Part shown: in pieces, positions 48,836-61,086 of the stretch
Position numbering within the stretch: the first letter of the stretch is position 1
Layout: the number at the start of each line of letters is the position of its first letter
Made by a program: the position numbers and the translations under genes
Notes under the pieces: generated by a model
Seen by the model: only the letters and a program-made list of their open reading frames with translations
The model's database searches: none
Told to the model about the DNA's origin: nothing
Assembly (NCBI GenBank): GCA_964035015.1
Contig: OZ036006.1
Coordinates: 1,176,269-1,240,268 of the forward strand
Length of the DNA: 64,000 bases
Direction: 5' to 3'
DNA from: Corallium rubrum
Taxonomy: Eukaryota; Cnidaria; Anthozoa; Scleralcyonacea; Coralliidae

Positions 48836-49845
48836 GTTGGCTGCAAGCATAGTCAATCGAGATATGGTTTGGAAACTCGGCAAACTTCAAAGCGTCTATA
48901 ATGACCTGGGATTTTATGTTGAACCCTACCTTACACCGTGCACATACTTTGTTTTAGGTTTATTAATATTTAAATAGCACAGTTGAGTGATTGAACTGAA
49001 ACGTTACTATTGGATAATTCGTTCATTATACTAAAATACAATGTGTTCAGTGACCGTGCACCGTGCACAAAAATGCATAAAGGTGAACAAAAAGATAGAG
49101 CAAAGACTTTAGCTGAGTTTCCAGACCAAATCTCGATTGACTATGCTGCAAGTAGATGCGAGTTCTAGTTCTCGCAGCGAGCTGTGAGTACTGAGCGAGG
49201 CTTTAAGCCTAGTTCTCATATGTCGCCGATCGTCGCCGATCCATGATTCAGATGCATGTTAAGTAATAAAGAACAATGCAGGAAAGCACTGCTTTCTGCA
49301 TTGTTCTTTATTACTTTCATACGAGAACTAGGCTTAAGGTGGCTCCCTAGTTCTTCAAAGTGGAAAAGGTGCAAGTTTCAACCTCGGAAAGTGCTTATGG
49401 ATATTTTGGAAAAGAACAACGCTGACGTTACGCATAGAAAAACGTTCAACGCATCAATTACTGTTAACAAATAAAGTGTTGCAGCTGTTGCTATGACAAC
49501 AGCGACGTTTCAAAATGGCTGTAAATTTACATTTAATCTAATTTTTTTCAAAAAGGAATTCGGTGACTCCCGGTGACTTTTTGGCCTGTATTTAAACACC
49601 AGCATGATTTTGTTCCGTTTTAAAATTGTACCGGCATCGTGTAAACGACCATAACGGTAGGCAAATAACCATAACGGTACGGAACTATTTCAAAGAGTCT
49701 GAGAATAAATAAATTATCAAGTAGAAAGATTAATTTTGAGAGCATCCGATTCTCAAGTCTTATTATGTATTTTACTCGTCACAAGAAAAGTCTCGACAGG
49801 AAAGAGTTAATTATTCGGGAGTAACTCAGATTAAACTGAGCAGAA
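48836..49845. other. Intergenic with one small MITE
   Basis: 49208-49337 is a MITE (agcctagttctcat/atacgagaactaggct, inner gtaataaagaacaatgcagg mirrored). The rest is unremarkable. Confidence 0.6.
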
Positions 49846-50070
49846 ACAGCAGCAGCAATGGCAGCAACGACAACAATAGCAACACCACCACCAACAACAA
49901 CAACAACAACAACAACAACAGCGCAGGACCACCAACAGCAGCAACACCAACACCAACAACAGAAACGACGACAATAACAACATTAACATGCAGCAACAGA
50001 AACAACAACAGGAGCACTAACAGCAGCAGCACTAACACAGCAGTACTATACCACCACCACCATCATCACC

Positions 50071-50134
<64 letters not shown>

Positions 50135-50135
50135 G
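49845..50135. repeat. (CAA)n/(CAGCAA)n array
   Basis: Interrupted CAA/CAG trinucleotides; pure CAA at 50067-50135. Leucine- or glutamine-rich frames are artefacts. Confidence 0.95.
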
Positions 50136-50214
50136 AAAAACCGTGACAACGACAATAACACTACGACGAACAACATTAATGTCTGTAGAAATGTACTGAC
50201 TTACAAATACATTG

Positions 50215-52030
50215 CTATGTATTTTTAATTCCTTTAACATTAACATTTTTGCCCTTCCAATTTTTACACCTGGACCCATTTTTTTACACCTATTTTTATC
50301 AACACGCAATGCCGTAATTACCTAACCTAAGTAGGCTAGGTCTTATAGCATTAAAGAGTTGTGTTGCGTGGGCACTGTGTTTACACGATGACAACGTAAA
50401 TGTATGAAAAATCTAAATATGGTGAACTGCCGATATTTTAGAAAACAAAACGCCAACGTTTCAAGCCAAAGAGCAAAGTGAAAAGGTGGTAAACTGCCGA
50501 GAGTAGTCCGCTCGAAACGACAATAGATTTTTTATCTATTTAACAAGTAGATTATGAGCTCGAAATTTCTATTTAACAATTCGTCACCGAAGTCGAGGTG
50601 ACTATCGGTGAATATTTACCGAGCGGCGAGGTAAATACACCGATAGTCACTGAGACTGAGGTGACTAATTGTTTTAGTATAATTTCTGAGGTTGATAAAA
50701 AACCAATAACGTTGAAACAAAAACTTTTAAACAACTGCCTTCATTTTAACAGTGGTGATTCTGTTTATTCACAGACGATGTTAGCAAGCCACAGTCTTTG
50801 TTAGTAAATAATTTCAAAAAAAGAGTAAACAACATCCTACTTTGGCACTGAACTTATTCAAATATATCGGCTAAAAAGACTTTTATTCTGGTGTTTTGGG
50901 TCCTGTGATACGGCTTTTTTGCACTTAATTCATGTTCAATATGTTCTTCACTCATGACGAAGTTTTCGAAAACATCGCTACGACCAAAACCTGGCCAAAA
51001 CATACAAAAAAAAAAAAAGAATTATAGAAAATATACTTCCTTACCTTTATAAAGTTTTGTTTTTACGATATTTGATATGCACAACATCTCAGTGATAAAT
51101 GTTTTCAGTATTATGCTCTTTTGTTTGTCTCAAAAACTATAGACCCCATTTTGAAAAAAAAAATCAACAGTTCAATGAATCAACAAATTCTAAAATCTCA
51201 TACTTCAAAATGACAACTCCGAGGGGGAGACTGAAACGAGTAAAGTCAGTGCAGTGTTGAATAAGCACCGGTCTCTTTTCCAAAACTACTTTTGAAGAAC
51301 AATTTCTTGTGATGCTATAGTCATCGCGCTAAGCGGTGACTATCACCTCAGATTCACCGCTGAGCGGACCAATCAGAAAGCTGGAAAGTCTCTTTTCCAC
51401 TATGAAATTATACTAAAATCTCATAGAAATTGAGAGCGAATAATCTAATTGTTTTAGTAGAAACTAACTTGTGTACCGTAGTTCTTCCAAATTATTTCAA
51501 AAAACGAGGCATAACCATTGTTTCTGTGCGAAAAGCGAGGCAAAACAATCTGGCACTCCTCATGTCCTCCATTTTACTGAATGGCCGCGCGAGTACTGGT
51601 ACTAAATTTACTACTCGCTATCTATTGACGAATAGATATCGAGTAGAGTAGCCAATCCGATTGCAGCATTTGCAATAGAATACTAGTAAGTTTCTACTAA
51701 TGTCTAATGGATTAAAGGAATTATTAATAACATAATAACATATTGGCCATAACAAAAATTCATCGCTAGTTATATATAGGTCACAGAAAAAAAATTTTTG
51801 ATTCTCTTCACAAGTTTTTGAAAATATTTCATAATAAGTTGTCGTCAGAAGGTTTATATTTTCTTTTATCAAAATATAAAAAAAAATTCTATGAAATTTG
51901 TTGAATTTCAGAATTGGGAAGGAAGGTATTGCGTGTTGATAAAAATAGGATGTAAAAAATGGGTCCGGGTGTAAAAATTGGAAGGGCAAAAAATGTTAAA
52001 TTTTTAATTTTTAAAGTTAAATGTTTAATT
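50215..52030. mobile_element. 1.8-kb inverted-terminus element
   Basis: Left end (acatttttgcccttccaatt, then tttacacctggaccca) returns inverted at 51935-52030. The interior includes cgaagtcgaggtgactat and gtcatcgcgctaagcggtga fragments. No transposase frame. Confidence 0.75.
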
Positions 52031-52172
52031 CCATAACATTAGAAGGCTAGCTATGCAGCAAGCATGTATACAAGACTCACTGGATGAACGGTTTTAAATC
52101 GGCTACTCAATTTTGTTCTTTATTACGCTGATTGCTCTATTTCTGAGATTTTCGTTGTTTTGTATTTTTTAG

Positions 52173-52250
52173 GTATAACCAGATCACCTAAACGTTTATT
52201 GCAATTTTTCGACAAGGTTTTATCAACCATGGGTTTATCTGGTCGTGCAG
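52173..52250 (+). CDS. TMEM272-like exon 1 (or internal exon)
   Basis: 25 codons ending RA, phase 1 donor G|GTACGA. In-frame ATG at 52229. Confidence 0.7.
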
Positions 52251-55200
52251 GTACGAAACTTTGATTTCAGAATGCGTACATACATTTAGGGCCTGTTTAC
52301 ATGAAGTGGATTGACAGTCCAATCGGATCGAAAAACGCGAGTGAAATCAATCCGGGCACATGTTTACATGGAGAATACGATCTGCTTGGAACATTGTTTT
52401 CTGCTTTAGAACACTATTTTCTGTGCTTCCCTCAATGCCTCCATTTAGCACGACACGCAACCAACTTCACTCATGCGTATCAAGTTATTTTCAAGTCAAA
52501 CTCTGTGTTTAGATGAATCAGATTCATTCAAGCCTGAATCGCAAGTCAATCCACTCCTGTGTGGATTAACTTCAGCCATTTCAAACTTTCAATCTTCTTC
52601 ATGTAAACACAACAAGTAGAAGCAACATGCGAGATTTGACTTGAACACTCAATCCACTTCATGTAAACAGAGCCTTGTACAATAACGTGACTTCTGTGTG
52701 CATTTTAATTGGTTGTTGCCCGTGATCTATTATTAGAGGCCGACAGATGCAAAAATTACGTCACTAATGTGTTATGATTTCTGTAAACCAATCACGGATC
52801 TCACTGTGGTATCACGAGCCAATGACGTTGCTTGATTTGTGTAAATCATGGATCACGTCAACTGACGCGATTCACCTTTTTCAATGCCTCAACAATTCCC
52901 TAGGAAAATTTAGTAAATTTTTTGAAATGTAGTTTTTCCGTTGTTTATTGTATAGAACAAATAGATTCTACTTTGCCGTTGTCTGTTTAGTTTTAGATGC
53001 ACATGCAGAGGAGCTTCGGCGGCTCGTGAACCACTTTTGTTCTTACCGCGTTGTGACATCATCGTCTGTACATCTATAACTGAACAGAAAACTCCAAAAT
53101 GGAATCTATTTATTAAATAAATCGCCTTATGATAAAAGCACGTGAATTTTCTACGCTTTCATTATGCGCTCTCGTTGCTAAGCGAATAATTTATATTCCT
53201 GATTCAAACCATCTATCTCAAGCTATGGACGCACGTTTTGTCCAATATATAGGATCTTCCTCACCAGTTTTGTCCAATATATAGGTTCTTCCTCACCTTT
53301 TTCAAATGTCTAAGTTGATTCTTTTTATCATTACAGCGTTTGCACTTGCCCAGCTCGTTTTTAGCATTGTAATTTTGGTTATGGGTAAGTTTTCTACTCA
53401 TATATATATATAATCTTTTTCCCTTGTTCTGTTTTTCCTCTTACTTTTCTTTTTGTTGGTTTCTTATTTGCTTGTTTTATTCATGTGTTGCTTCTCCCTT
53501 CTTACTTTTTCTCTTTGCTCATTTTCTTCTTTCCCCCCTTTTTTTGGTTGGTTGGTTGGTTGGTTGGTTGGTTGGTTGGTTGGTTGGTTGGTTGGTTGGT
53601 TGGTTGGTTGGTTGGTTGGTTGGTTGGTTGGTTGGTTTTGGTTGGTTGGTTGGTTGGTTTTGGTTGGTTGGTTGGTTTTGGTTGGTTGGTTGGTTGGTTG
53701 GTTGGTTGGTTTTGGTTGGTTGGTTGGTTGGTTGGTTTTGGTTGGTTGGTTGGTTGGTGGTTGGTTTTGGTTGGTTGGTTGGTTGGTTGGTTGGTTGGTT
53801 GGTTGGTTGGTTGGTTGGTTTTGGTTGGTTGGTTGGTTGGTTTTGGTTGGTTTTGGTTGGTTGGTTGGTTGGTTGGTTGGTTTTGGTTGGTTGGTTGGTT
53901 TTGGTTGGTTGGTTGGTTTTGGTTGGTTGGTTGGTTTTGGTTGGTTGGTTGGTTTTGGTTGGTTGGTTGGTTGGTTGGTTGGTTGGTTGGTTGGTTTTGG
54001 TTGGTTGGTTGGTTTTTGTTGGTTGGTTTTGGTTGGTTGGTTGGTTGGTTGGTTGGTTGGTTGGTTGGTTGGTTTTGGTTGGTTGGTTGGTTTTGGTTGG
54101 TTGGTTGGTTGGTTGGTTGGTTGGTTGGTTGGTTGGTTGGTTGGTTGGTTTTGGTTGGTTGGTTGGTTTTGGTTGGTTGGTTGGTTGGTTGGTTGGTTGG
54201 TTGGTTTTGGTTGGTTGGTTGGTTGGTTGGTTGGTTGGTTGGTTGGTTGGTTCCTTCTTTGCCCTTCTTTCTTCCTTCCTTCCTTTCATTCCTTTCTTCC
54301 TTGCTTTTTTGCTTGTTTGCTTCCATTTTTCCCTTTCCCTTCTTTCTTCCCCCTTCCTTATTTTTTAATTCCTTCTTTCTACCCTTTCTTATCTGTTCAA
54401 TGGCCAACTCACCTACCTACCTACCTACCTACATACCTACCTACCTACCTACCTACCTACCTACCTACCTACCTACCTACCTACCTACCTACCTACCTAC
54501 CTACCTATCTACCTAACCACCCACCCACCATGGCCACCTACTTAACTTACCTACCTACTGACTGACTTGTTCCTTCCTATTCTCCTGCCTTCCTTTTTTC
54601 CTTCTTTCCTTTCTTTCATTCCTTCTTTCCTTCCTTCCTTCCTTCCTTCCTTCCTTCCTTCCTTCCTTCCTTCCTTCCTTCCTTCTTTCCTTCATTTCTT
54701 CTTTCCCCCCTTCCTTTCTTCTTCTTTTCTTCCCGTTTTTTAAATTCTTCTCTCTCTTATTTCATTTTTGTTGACTTGCTTTCTTTCTCCCTCTTCATAC
54801 TTCCATCATTTATCCTATCTCTTCTTTCTTTCCCACTCCTTATTTTTTTCTCTTTGTAAACACCCACCCACCTATTATCTATGTTCTTCTATCTATGCGT
54901 CTGTCCTCCTCTCCCAACCATAAAGTGCATATAAACCCTTTTTTTTATCATCTGAATACGTTCTACATAGAGCAAACAGTTGTTCAGTGAAATATTTTTT
55001 TTGATTGGAGTTATTCTTCAATGTCTTTTGGCGATTTGCGTTTCTAGTATGGTAATGAGATGACGTCTATGTAGGCATTTGGCTTTCTTTCTCTATTTGG
55101 CAAGATAAACTACCTGAGAATTTTTGTGGAAAAACTCATACAATATGGAACATGTTGTTCAAAACACACCATTAATGGAAGAATTGGGTTATGTCACTCC

Positions 55201-56144
55201 TGCAAATAAATATTGTATAGATAATGATGACTACTTTGGCGTCATCTCATTACCATTTTGAAAACAAAAATCTCTATTAAAGCAATAAAGGTTGCTCCAA
55301 TCTAAAAACTCTTTCGTTGTTCATCTATTTGCCAAAGGTAGAACGTATTTAGATAATAAAAAATTTGGGGTTATGTAATAGATACAATATGAGCGGCCAT
55401 TGTAAATCCTATACAGTTCGCAGGCGAATATTGTATCTTACTTAAACTACGATGAGTTTATATCATGAAGACTTTGTTTAGCAGTCGTAGAAAAGGCAAA
55501 AACAAATTATTTGAAGAAGGAAAAAGCTCAATTTAAGTCAATGGGTCCTAATTAGTATGCTGTAAATCGGATACAACATTGAATTTTTATTAGGCAATGC
55601 TGTATCCGATTTACAACATCTGTTTATATAAACATTCATTTCTTTTGAATTTTCTTCATGAATTATTAATGATATTTTAAATGCTCTTTAACACTTTCCA
55701 ACTCCTCAAACCTCAATCATGTCATCTTTTCCATTAGGAGTGATATACCTTGACGAATGTCCAGTGGAGAAAAACATTCCGATTTTCCTAGTCGTAGCCG
55801 GAGTGGTCGGCATTCTCGTTGTTCTTCTATCGTTCCTGCAGAGTTGGTGTTTTGATGAGGACAGACAAACTGACCTGAACTGCTGGAGAATCATCATCCT
55901 CGTCGTCATGCTCTTTTGGTCGGCATGGTTTATCGCTGGCAGCTTTTGGGTCTACTCCAACTACCAACCACGCTATAGACATGGAGCGGCCGAGGCTGAC
56001 TCTCGCTACTGTAGCAAGGTGCTGTATTTGTTCTCGTTCTGGGCTATCAATCTTACCTATATGTTCTTCGCCGTCTTTCTTATTGCTGCCGTTTTTCTTT
56101 ACGTTTGTATGCCTGACACTTGGAGCCAGATTTGGGGCTACTGA
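52173..56144 (+). CDS. TMEM272-like four-pass membrane protein (exons 52173-52250, 53337-53384, 55738-56144)
   Basis: Phases agree across both introns, giving [38 protein letters not shown] and on to SQIWGY-stop. Four hydrophobic segments are visible: [58 protein letters not shown] and a last one from [17 protein letters not shown] through [12 protein letters not shown]. The [16 protein letters not shown] pattern is characteristic of TMEM272-like proteins, whose function is not established. ATG at 52229 in acc-ATG-g context gives about 158 residues. The frame is open upstream to a possible acceptor at 52172 ([18 protein letters not shown]), so an earlier exon may exist; I could not find one. 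Confidence 0.85.
52289..52676. mobile_element. MITE with GGGCCTGTTTACATGAAGTGG termini
   Basis: Left end cctgtttacatgaagtggat and right end atccacttcatgtaaaca, in TMEM272-like intron 1. Confidence 0.88.
52970..53110. mobile_element. Second copy of the 7665-7850 MITE
   Basis: gttgtctgtttagttttaga, ttgttcttaccgcgttgtga and ctgaacagaaaactcc. Confidence 0.7.
53225..53300 (+). repeat. 33-bp tandem duplication
   Basis: gttttgtccaatatatagg followed by atcttcctcacc occurs twice in a row, 40 bp before exon 2. Confidence 0.9.
53337..53384 (+). CDS. TMEM272-like exon 2, TM1
   Basis: [15 protein letters not shown]. Acceptor tcattacag, donor GG|GTAAGT. Confidence 0.88.
53546..54252 (+). repeat. (GGTT)n array with TTTTGG interruptions
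   Basis: About 700 bp of GGTT broken at irregular intervals by GGTTTTGG. Frames read WLVGWLVG or NQPTNQPT; not coding. In TMEM272-like intron 2. Confidence 0.98.
54411..54720 (+). repeat. (ACCT)n and (TTCC)n arrays
   Basis: ACCT units 54411-54515, then TTCC units mainly 54620-54685, within a long pyrimidine-rich stretch 54250-54850. Confidence 0.97.
54943..55365. mobile_element. MITE in TMEM272-like intron 2
   Basis: Left atacgttctac...ttttgattggag and right ctccaatctaaaa...gtagaacgtat are inverted, as are gtaatgagatgacgtc (55055) and gcgtcatctcattac (55240). Confidence 0.75.
55375..55625. repeat. Inverted repeats ahead of TMEM272-like exon 3
   Basis: gtaaatcggatacaacattg and gcaatgctgtatccgattta face each other at 55560-55610; gatacaatatgagcggcc lies to the left. 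Confidence 0.6.
55738..56144 (+). CDS. TMEM272-like last exon, TM2-TM4
   Basis: 134 codons and TGA. Acceptor ttccattag. Conserved Cys and Tyr residues in DECP, SWCFDED, CWRI and RYCSKVLYL. Confidence 0.93.
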
Positions 56145-56185
56145 ATCTCAGCTTAATTCGTTTTTTGCTCTCTTTGGCTATGACA

Positions 56186-56191
56186 AATAAA
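56186..56191 (+). terminator. Poly(A) signal AATAAA of the TMEM272-like gene
   Basis: 42 bp after the stop codon; a hAT-type MITE begins 11 bp downstream. Confidence 0.7.
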
Positions 56192-56201
56192 ATATTACAG
56201 T

Positions 56202-56384
56202 CAGTGGCGTACCGAGGACATTTTGATTTTTTTTTGGGGGGGAGGGTGTTACCAATTTACCGACGAAACCCCACCGGTTTTTATATTTTAAGGTTTTGAA
56301 TTTAGGACAAACCGATTTGCTTTTAACTGCATGACCTATATTAATGTACCGACCAATGTCCCAGAAAAGTGGGGTACGCCACTG
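56202..56384. mobile_element. hAT-type MITE
   Basis: Termini CAGTGGCGTACC and GGTACGCCACTG, flanked by ATTACAGT/ATTACAGC (7 of 8 identical), as expected for hAT. 183 bp. Confidence 0.85.
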
Positions 56385-56484
56385 ATTACAGCGCAGGGAC
56401 CAGTTGTACAAAGCCTGGATAGCTGGTAGATAAGTCCCAGCTAGAGAACCAAACTAGCCATGCTTTGAGCAATCTAATGTAAAT

Positions 56485-56665
56485 GTTAGTATAGGTAATA
56501 GCATGGTTTCGAGTGCAATTTGGAAAAAACATGCACGAGTGAGTTTTTCAAAGACTATCCAAATTGAGGTCTATTTGAGGTCTTTGAAAAACTCACGAGT
56601 GTGTGTTTGTTTTTTTCAAATTGCACGAGAAATTACGCTATTACTTATTAATAATATACATCATC
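56485..56665. mobile_element. Palindromic MITE
   Basis: ggtaatagcatggtttcgag, tgcacgagtgagtttttcaa and tttgaaaaactcacgagtgt form arms. Fragments recur at 29068-29105 and 57915-58025. Confidence 0.75.
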
Positions 56666-56899
56666 ATAAAGAGAATCTTTCTTATCAAAATGCTTTGTTC
56701 AAATAACATACATGAAAAAAAATAACAGGAGGAGCTTTTTTTCTAATAAAAAATTATTTTTGTGCGAATTTAAAAAATTACAAAATTTGCACTGTATTTC
56801 ACTTCTTTTCTGCACTGAATTACACTAAAATTGCACTCCTCTCAGCCAATCAGAATTGAGAACTTTTTTAATGTATATTATTAACTACTGAATAGCGAC

Positions 56900-57320
56900 A
56901 TATATGTATCTGAAAGTGCTATTCAGCAGATATTTTAAGATATTTGGAACCTTCTGAGACGAATTGTAATATATTTTCCTTTTCTAAAATTTCATCTTCA
57001 TGAACTTGTAATCTGTAAAGTGGTTTTTATATAGGCAAGTCCCTGCTTAGATGTCACTTCCGTACGTCAACCTTAACAGCGAAAAAGTCCATGAAAATGA
57101 AATTTTAGAAAAGGAAGATATATTACAAATCTTCTCAGAAGGTTCCAAATATCCTCAATATGTAAAATCCTCAATCATGATAGACGCTGAAACTATTGTT
57201 GGTAATGTTTTTGCATAATCTTAAAGATATTATGGTAGTTGGTAATTGTGCAAAGTTTTTGAAATTTCTCAAAAAAAAAGTTGAAATTTTACGTGCGAAG
57301 TTTGTATTTTGGAGCACTGG

Positions 57321-57384
<64 letters not shown>

Positions 57385-57880
57385 TATTTATTTAAGGAAG
57401 ATATGTTTTTCAGCAGAGCTGGTGGGGTCCTCCATTTACAGCTAAGACCTATAGGTGTTGATTTTACGGAGGGAGGAAAACCGGAGAACCTGGCGAAAAA
57501 CCTTCGAAGCACAGGAGAGACCCCGAGAACGGGGCTATTCCCAGATAGTCACCCATCCAAGTACTAACCCGGTCTAACCGGGCTTAACTATTGGTAAGAG
57601 GCAGCGCCCTAATAGCACACGTCACCCGTGCTCCCCGGGAACATCATAGACGTCATAGACTCAACCAAAACAAAAGATCATTGTTCTTGTCAACAAAAGG
57701 CTCATTGTTGTTATTGAGTCTATGACCTCATAAGCTTCCTCGACTCATTCTTCTTAGTTCTTAACCTTGGCCACTTTAATGGCGGCGCTATAAAATACAA
57801 ACTTCGCTCGTAAAATACCATATCCTCTTTGGCGTTATGCAAAAACATTGCTAACAATATTTTCATCAGAGAATCACTTT
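56900..57880. repeat. Two inverted-repeat elements, the second hosting a SINE3
   Basis: 56940-57170: gatatttggaaccttctgag and ctcagaaggttccaaatatc. 57185-57310 and 57765-57880: attgttggtaatgtttttgc versus gcaaaaacattgctaacaat, separated by the SINE3 insertion. Confidence 0.7.
57322..57634 (-). mobile_element. SINE3 (5S rRNA-derived), copy 2
   Basis: Same head, GTTAGTACTTGGATGGGTGA core, body and (AAT)n tail as 29577-29890, and similar in length. The head carries GCGCTGCCTC instead of GCGTTGCCTC. Confidence 0.88.
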
Positions 57881-58052
57881 AATTCAAACCATTACGCGTA
57901 AACAAAGTATATGTATAGCTAATAGTATCATGGTTTCGAGTAAATTTTGGAAAAAACGTGCACGAGTGAGTTTTTCAAAGACTCAAAATGGTTTATTTGT
58001 GGTATTTTTAAAACCATGCTATTGTAATGTTTAATAGAATACTTTCACAGAT

Positions 58053-59077
58053 TAAAGTGCCTAAGAAACAGAAATTAAGTTTGTCTTATTTGAAAGGACA
58101 CTTAAAATTATAGAGTAACGTATTTTCCAGTTTTTCGTTTCCTTGCTTCGTTTTTGAGATATTTCAGTTTGTTATGTAAATTTAACTTATAAGATAACTT
58201 TACGTCACTCTTTGCATAATGACTTATCGCCAAAGATCATACGTTTTTGTTTTTGTCAAACCAAAACACTTAAAATTTACGGACTATGTTGTATGAGAAA
58301 CACTCGCATGCTTCCTAATTCACAAATGCTATGGTTCGATAATAACAAAGATATAGAACACTTTGCAACAAGTCATTATGCAAACTGTGACGTAAAGTTA
58401 TCTTATAAGTTAAATTTGCATATCAAACAAACTGAAATATCTCAAGAACGAAGCAAGGAAACGAAAAACTGGAAAATATGTTACTCTATCATTTTAGCCG
58501 TGTTTACACGGCCAAAATTTAAACACGCTTAAGTTAAGCGTGCTTAAAATGCGCCACCTTGGTGCGTTTACACGGTCATTTAATAATCCCTTATTAGAAA
58601 AAGTACACCATTATTCAACATGGTGGACGAGCTATATTTTTGGTTTTGGAAGTTTCGTATGGGAAGCGTGCGTCAAAGAACAACGGAAGGGATCGGTACA
58701 CGAGAAAGAGTAATAGCTAAAAGAAAGAAAGAAACAAAGGAACAAAGAATAGCGAGATGGAAGCTTCTACAGCAGGGCAAAAAAATGCATTTTATCGTAT
58801 TAATAACACCGTATTAATAGCAAGCTTTTTTCAATCCCGTTGCGTTTACACGGCCAAGTTGAGCGCGATTAACTGATCGTGCTCAGTTTAATCCACCTCC
58901 TTGAGGTGGTGCAAACTAATCGCGATTAATTGACGCTGATCTGTTTACACGGACATTTTAAGCCCGCTTAAAGTCAGATGTGGATCAGATCCCGCTTAAA
59001 TTTTGTCCGTGTAAACAAGGCTTTTAAGTGTTCTTTCAAATAATACAAATTTAATTTTCGTTTCATAGGCATTTTAA
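58053..59077. mobile_element. Family A MITE with a clean nested insertion
   Basis: Left arm from taaagtgcctaagaa. The right arm ends at 58496 and resumes at 59022, between them the element 58497-59021. Confidence 0.88.
58497..59021 (+). mobile_element. 525-bp element with GCCGTGTTTACACGGCC termini
   Basis: Ends gccgtgtttacacggcc and gtccgtgtaaacaaggc; 5-bp target copy TTTTA at 58492-58496 and 59022-59026. A short frame at 58620-58817 (MVDELYFWFWKFRMGSVRQR) is not recognisable. Confidence 0.88.
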
Positions 59078-59529
59078 AGTAGATTAATAGAAATTTGAGA
59101 TAAGTGATTAATTAAGGACCGAACAAGAGAACAGGGGAATGATCGGATATAGACGAGGTATAGGAGATTGCGGGAAACGTTGTGAGAGCGATATATAGGA
59201 ATATAAATAAAGTTGTAAAGCGCACATATTGTCGATTGTTACACTATTATACTTATTAATAATAAATATTCATGAAAAAATGTTCAACTCAACTGTACTT
59301 ACGACATTACAGTGCCATTCCTCGTATATTTGGTTGTTTAAAAACGCTTTGATTCTTTCACCATTACTTGAAAAAGTTTATACTCAAAGTACTAAGTATC
59401 TTCTAGTTTTCGTGCAGGTAATTTTACTTGACAATATTAAAGAATAACTAGCTTAAAATTTGAACGAATTGTCTTCCACTACTCTGGGTCTTGGCCGCCG
59501 TCTTTGTTTATTTTGTGCGGGGTCTAAGG

Positions 59530-60336
59530 CAGAGTCGGACTGGCCCTATGTGCCATTGTGCCAATACGCTTCACGCAGCTGACAGCCTTACATGAAGTAG
59601 TCACCTAATTAATGGTACACACAATGTGAGTTGATTTGTCCATGTATGGGGAGCACGGGTGGCCTGTGCTGTTAGCGCGCTGCCTCTCACCAAAAAGTTA
59701 AGCCCGGTTAGACGGGGTTAGTACTTGGATGGGTGACCGCTTGGGAATGACCCCGTTGACGGGCTTGGACTCATGTGAGTAGAGTTGTAGTTGATCTCTC
59801 CTGTGCTTCGAGGGTTTTTCGCCGGGTTCTCCGGTTTTCCTCCCTCCATAAAATCAACACCTAAAATCTTAGTTGTGATCCGTGGTCTGAACTGTCGTTG
59901 GCGGCTGCTTCGACACGGCCACGTTGATCTGCGTCCTTCGCAATTCAGCCGCTGGCTGCAAGTAAGGATGATTAGCCACCCAGTCCTTTATCCTTTATCC
60001 TTTATGACGATATGTCCTCATGATGTATGCCTTGCATGTTATAGTGTATTCCTATGTAAAATAGTATATTTGAGTACTTTGTTTGGTATTTTATATCCTT
60101 CAATACTCTTTCAAACCCCCCTCAAAATGCAGGAAATGCTATTTCTAAAATTCTAAATTTCCCAGGGAAGTATGCTCCCAGATCCCCCTAGAAGTTGGTC
60201 GCGCCTTCGGCGCTCCTTGCCCCACACGTAGTAAGTATTCCCTGTTTTGCCCCCTTGTTAAATATTCTGAAAGAAACCCTGACGGCGCCCCTCTTCCTAA
60301 TGACACCGCCCCTAATACGAAGCCAGTCCGACTCTG
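59530..60336 (+). mobile_element. hAT-type element carrying a SINE3
   Basis: 15-bp termini CAGAGTCGGACTGGC and their exact complement, with an 8-bp target copy GTCTAAGG (59522-59529, 60337-60344). No transposase. Internal gcaggaaatgctatttct and aatttcccagggaagtatg match hAT debris at 22880 and 33230. Confidence 0.92.
59651..59870 (+). mobile_element. SINE3 (5S rRNA-derived), copy 3, inside the hAT element
   Basis: GAGCACGGGTGGCCTGTGCT head, GTTAGTACTTGGATGGGTGA core, ccgggttctccggttttcct body. The tail is lost after aaaatcttag. Confidence 0.88.
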
Positions 60337-60602
60337 GTCTAAGGCAGATTTCCAGTCCTCGCATAAAGCAACTCGCAGCTCGCTGAGACTACTCGCGAGT
60401 TTCCACTGTATTTCCACCACAATCAGCTCGTTGCGATAACTCTCTGGGCTAATTTCAACTGTATTCCCAAACAAACAAATATGGCGACAGGCGACTGATG
60501 AAGCGATAGCCGAGATTATTTAACAAACTTCGAGGCGTTTGGATATTCTGACGAAGCACTCTTTTGAGTGTCTGATATAGCATCTCAAACAAATCAGTAT
60601 TT

Positions 60603-61086
60603 TAAAGTGCCCCTAACCGCGACATTTTTTATTGTTTTATTTGGAAGAACTTTTAAAATGATAAAGTAACTTATTTAGAAGATTTTCGCTTTTTCGCTTT
60701 GTTTTTGAGATATTTCATTTTGTTTGATATGCAAATGTCTGGAATCTACGTCACACATGCGTAATAACTTATCAGAGAATGTTATATATCTTTGCGTTCA
60801 TCAAATAAAAATACTAATTAAAGTATGAATAACATGTGTGCGTGTTTCTCCGACACCACCAAACGTCTCAATTTTAAAAGATTTCGTTCGAGAATGAAAG
60901 AGATACACCAACTTCTTCGATAAGTCATGCACGTGTGACGTAGATTCCGGACATTTGCATATCAAACAAAATGAAATATCTCAAAAACAAAGCGCAAAAG
61001 CGAAAATCTTCCAAAGAAGTTACTTTATCATTTTAAAAGTTCTTCCAAATAAGACAATAAAATTTGTCGAGGTTAGGGACACTTTA
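60603..61086. mobile_element. Family A MITE, diverged copy
   Basis: Arms with aaaatgataaagtaactt, gatatttcattttgtttgat and gacgtagattccgg mirrored. Ends aaagtgcccctaacc and ttagggacacttta. Confidence 0.85.

Noticed and set aside
53424-54565. Large Trp/Leu/Val/Gly- or Asn/Gln/Pro/Thr-rich ORFs
   Set aside because: GGTT and ACCT arrays in the TMEM272-like intron.
58620-58817. Small gene starting MVDELYFW
   Set aside because: Lies wholly inside a 525-bp MITE and has no recognisable domain; the related 37.8-kb copy does not keep the frame.
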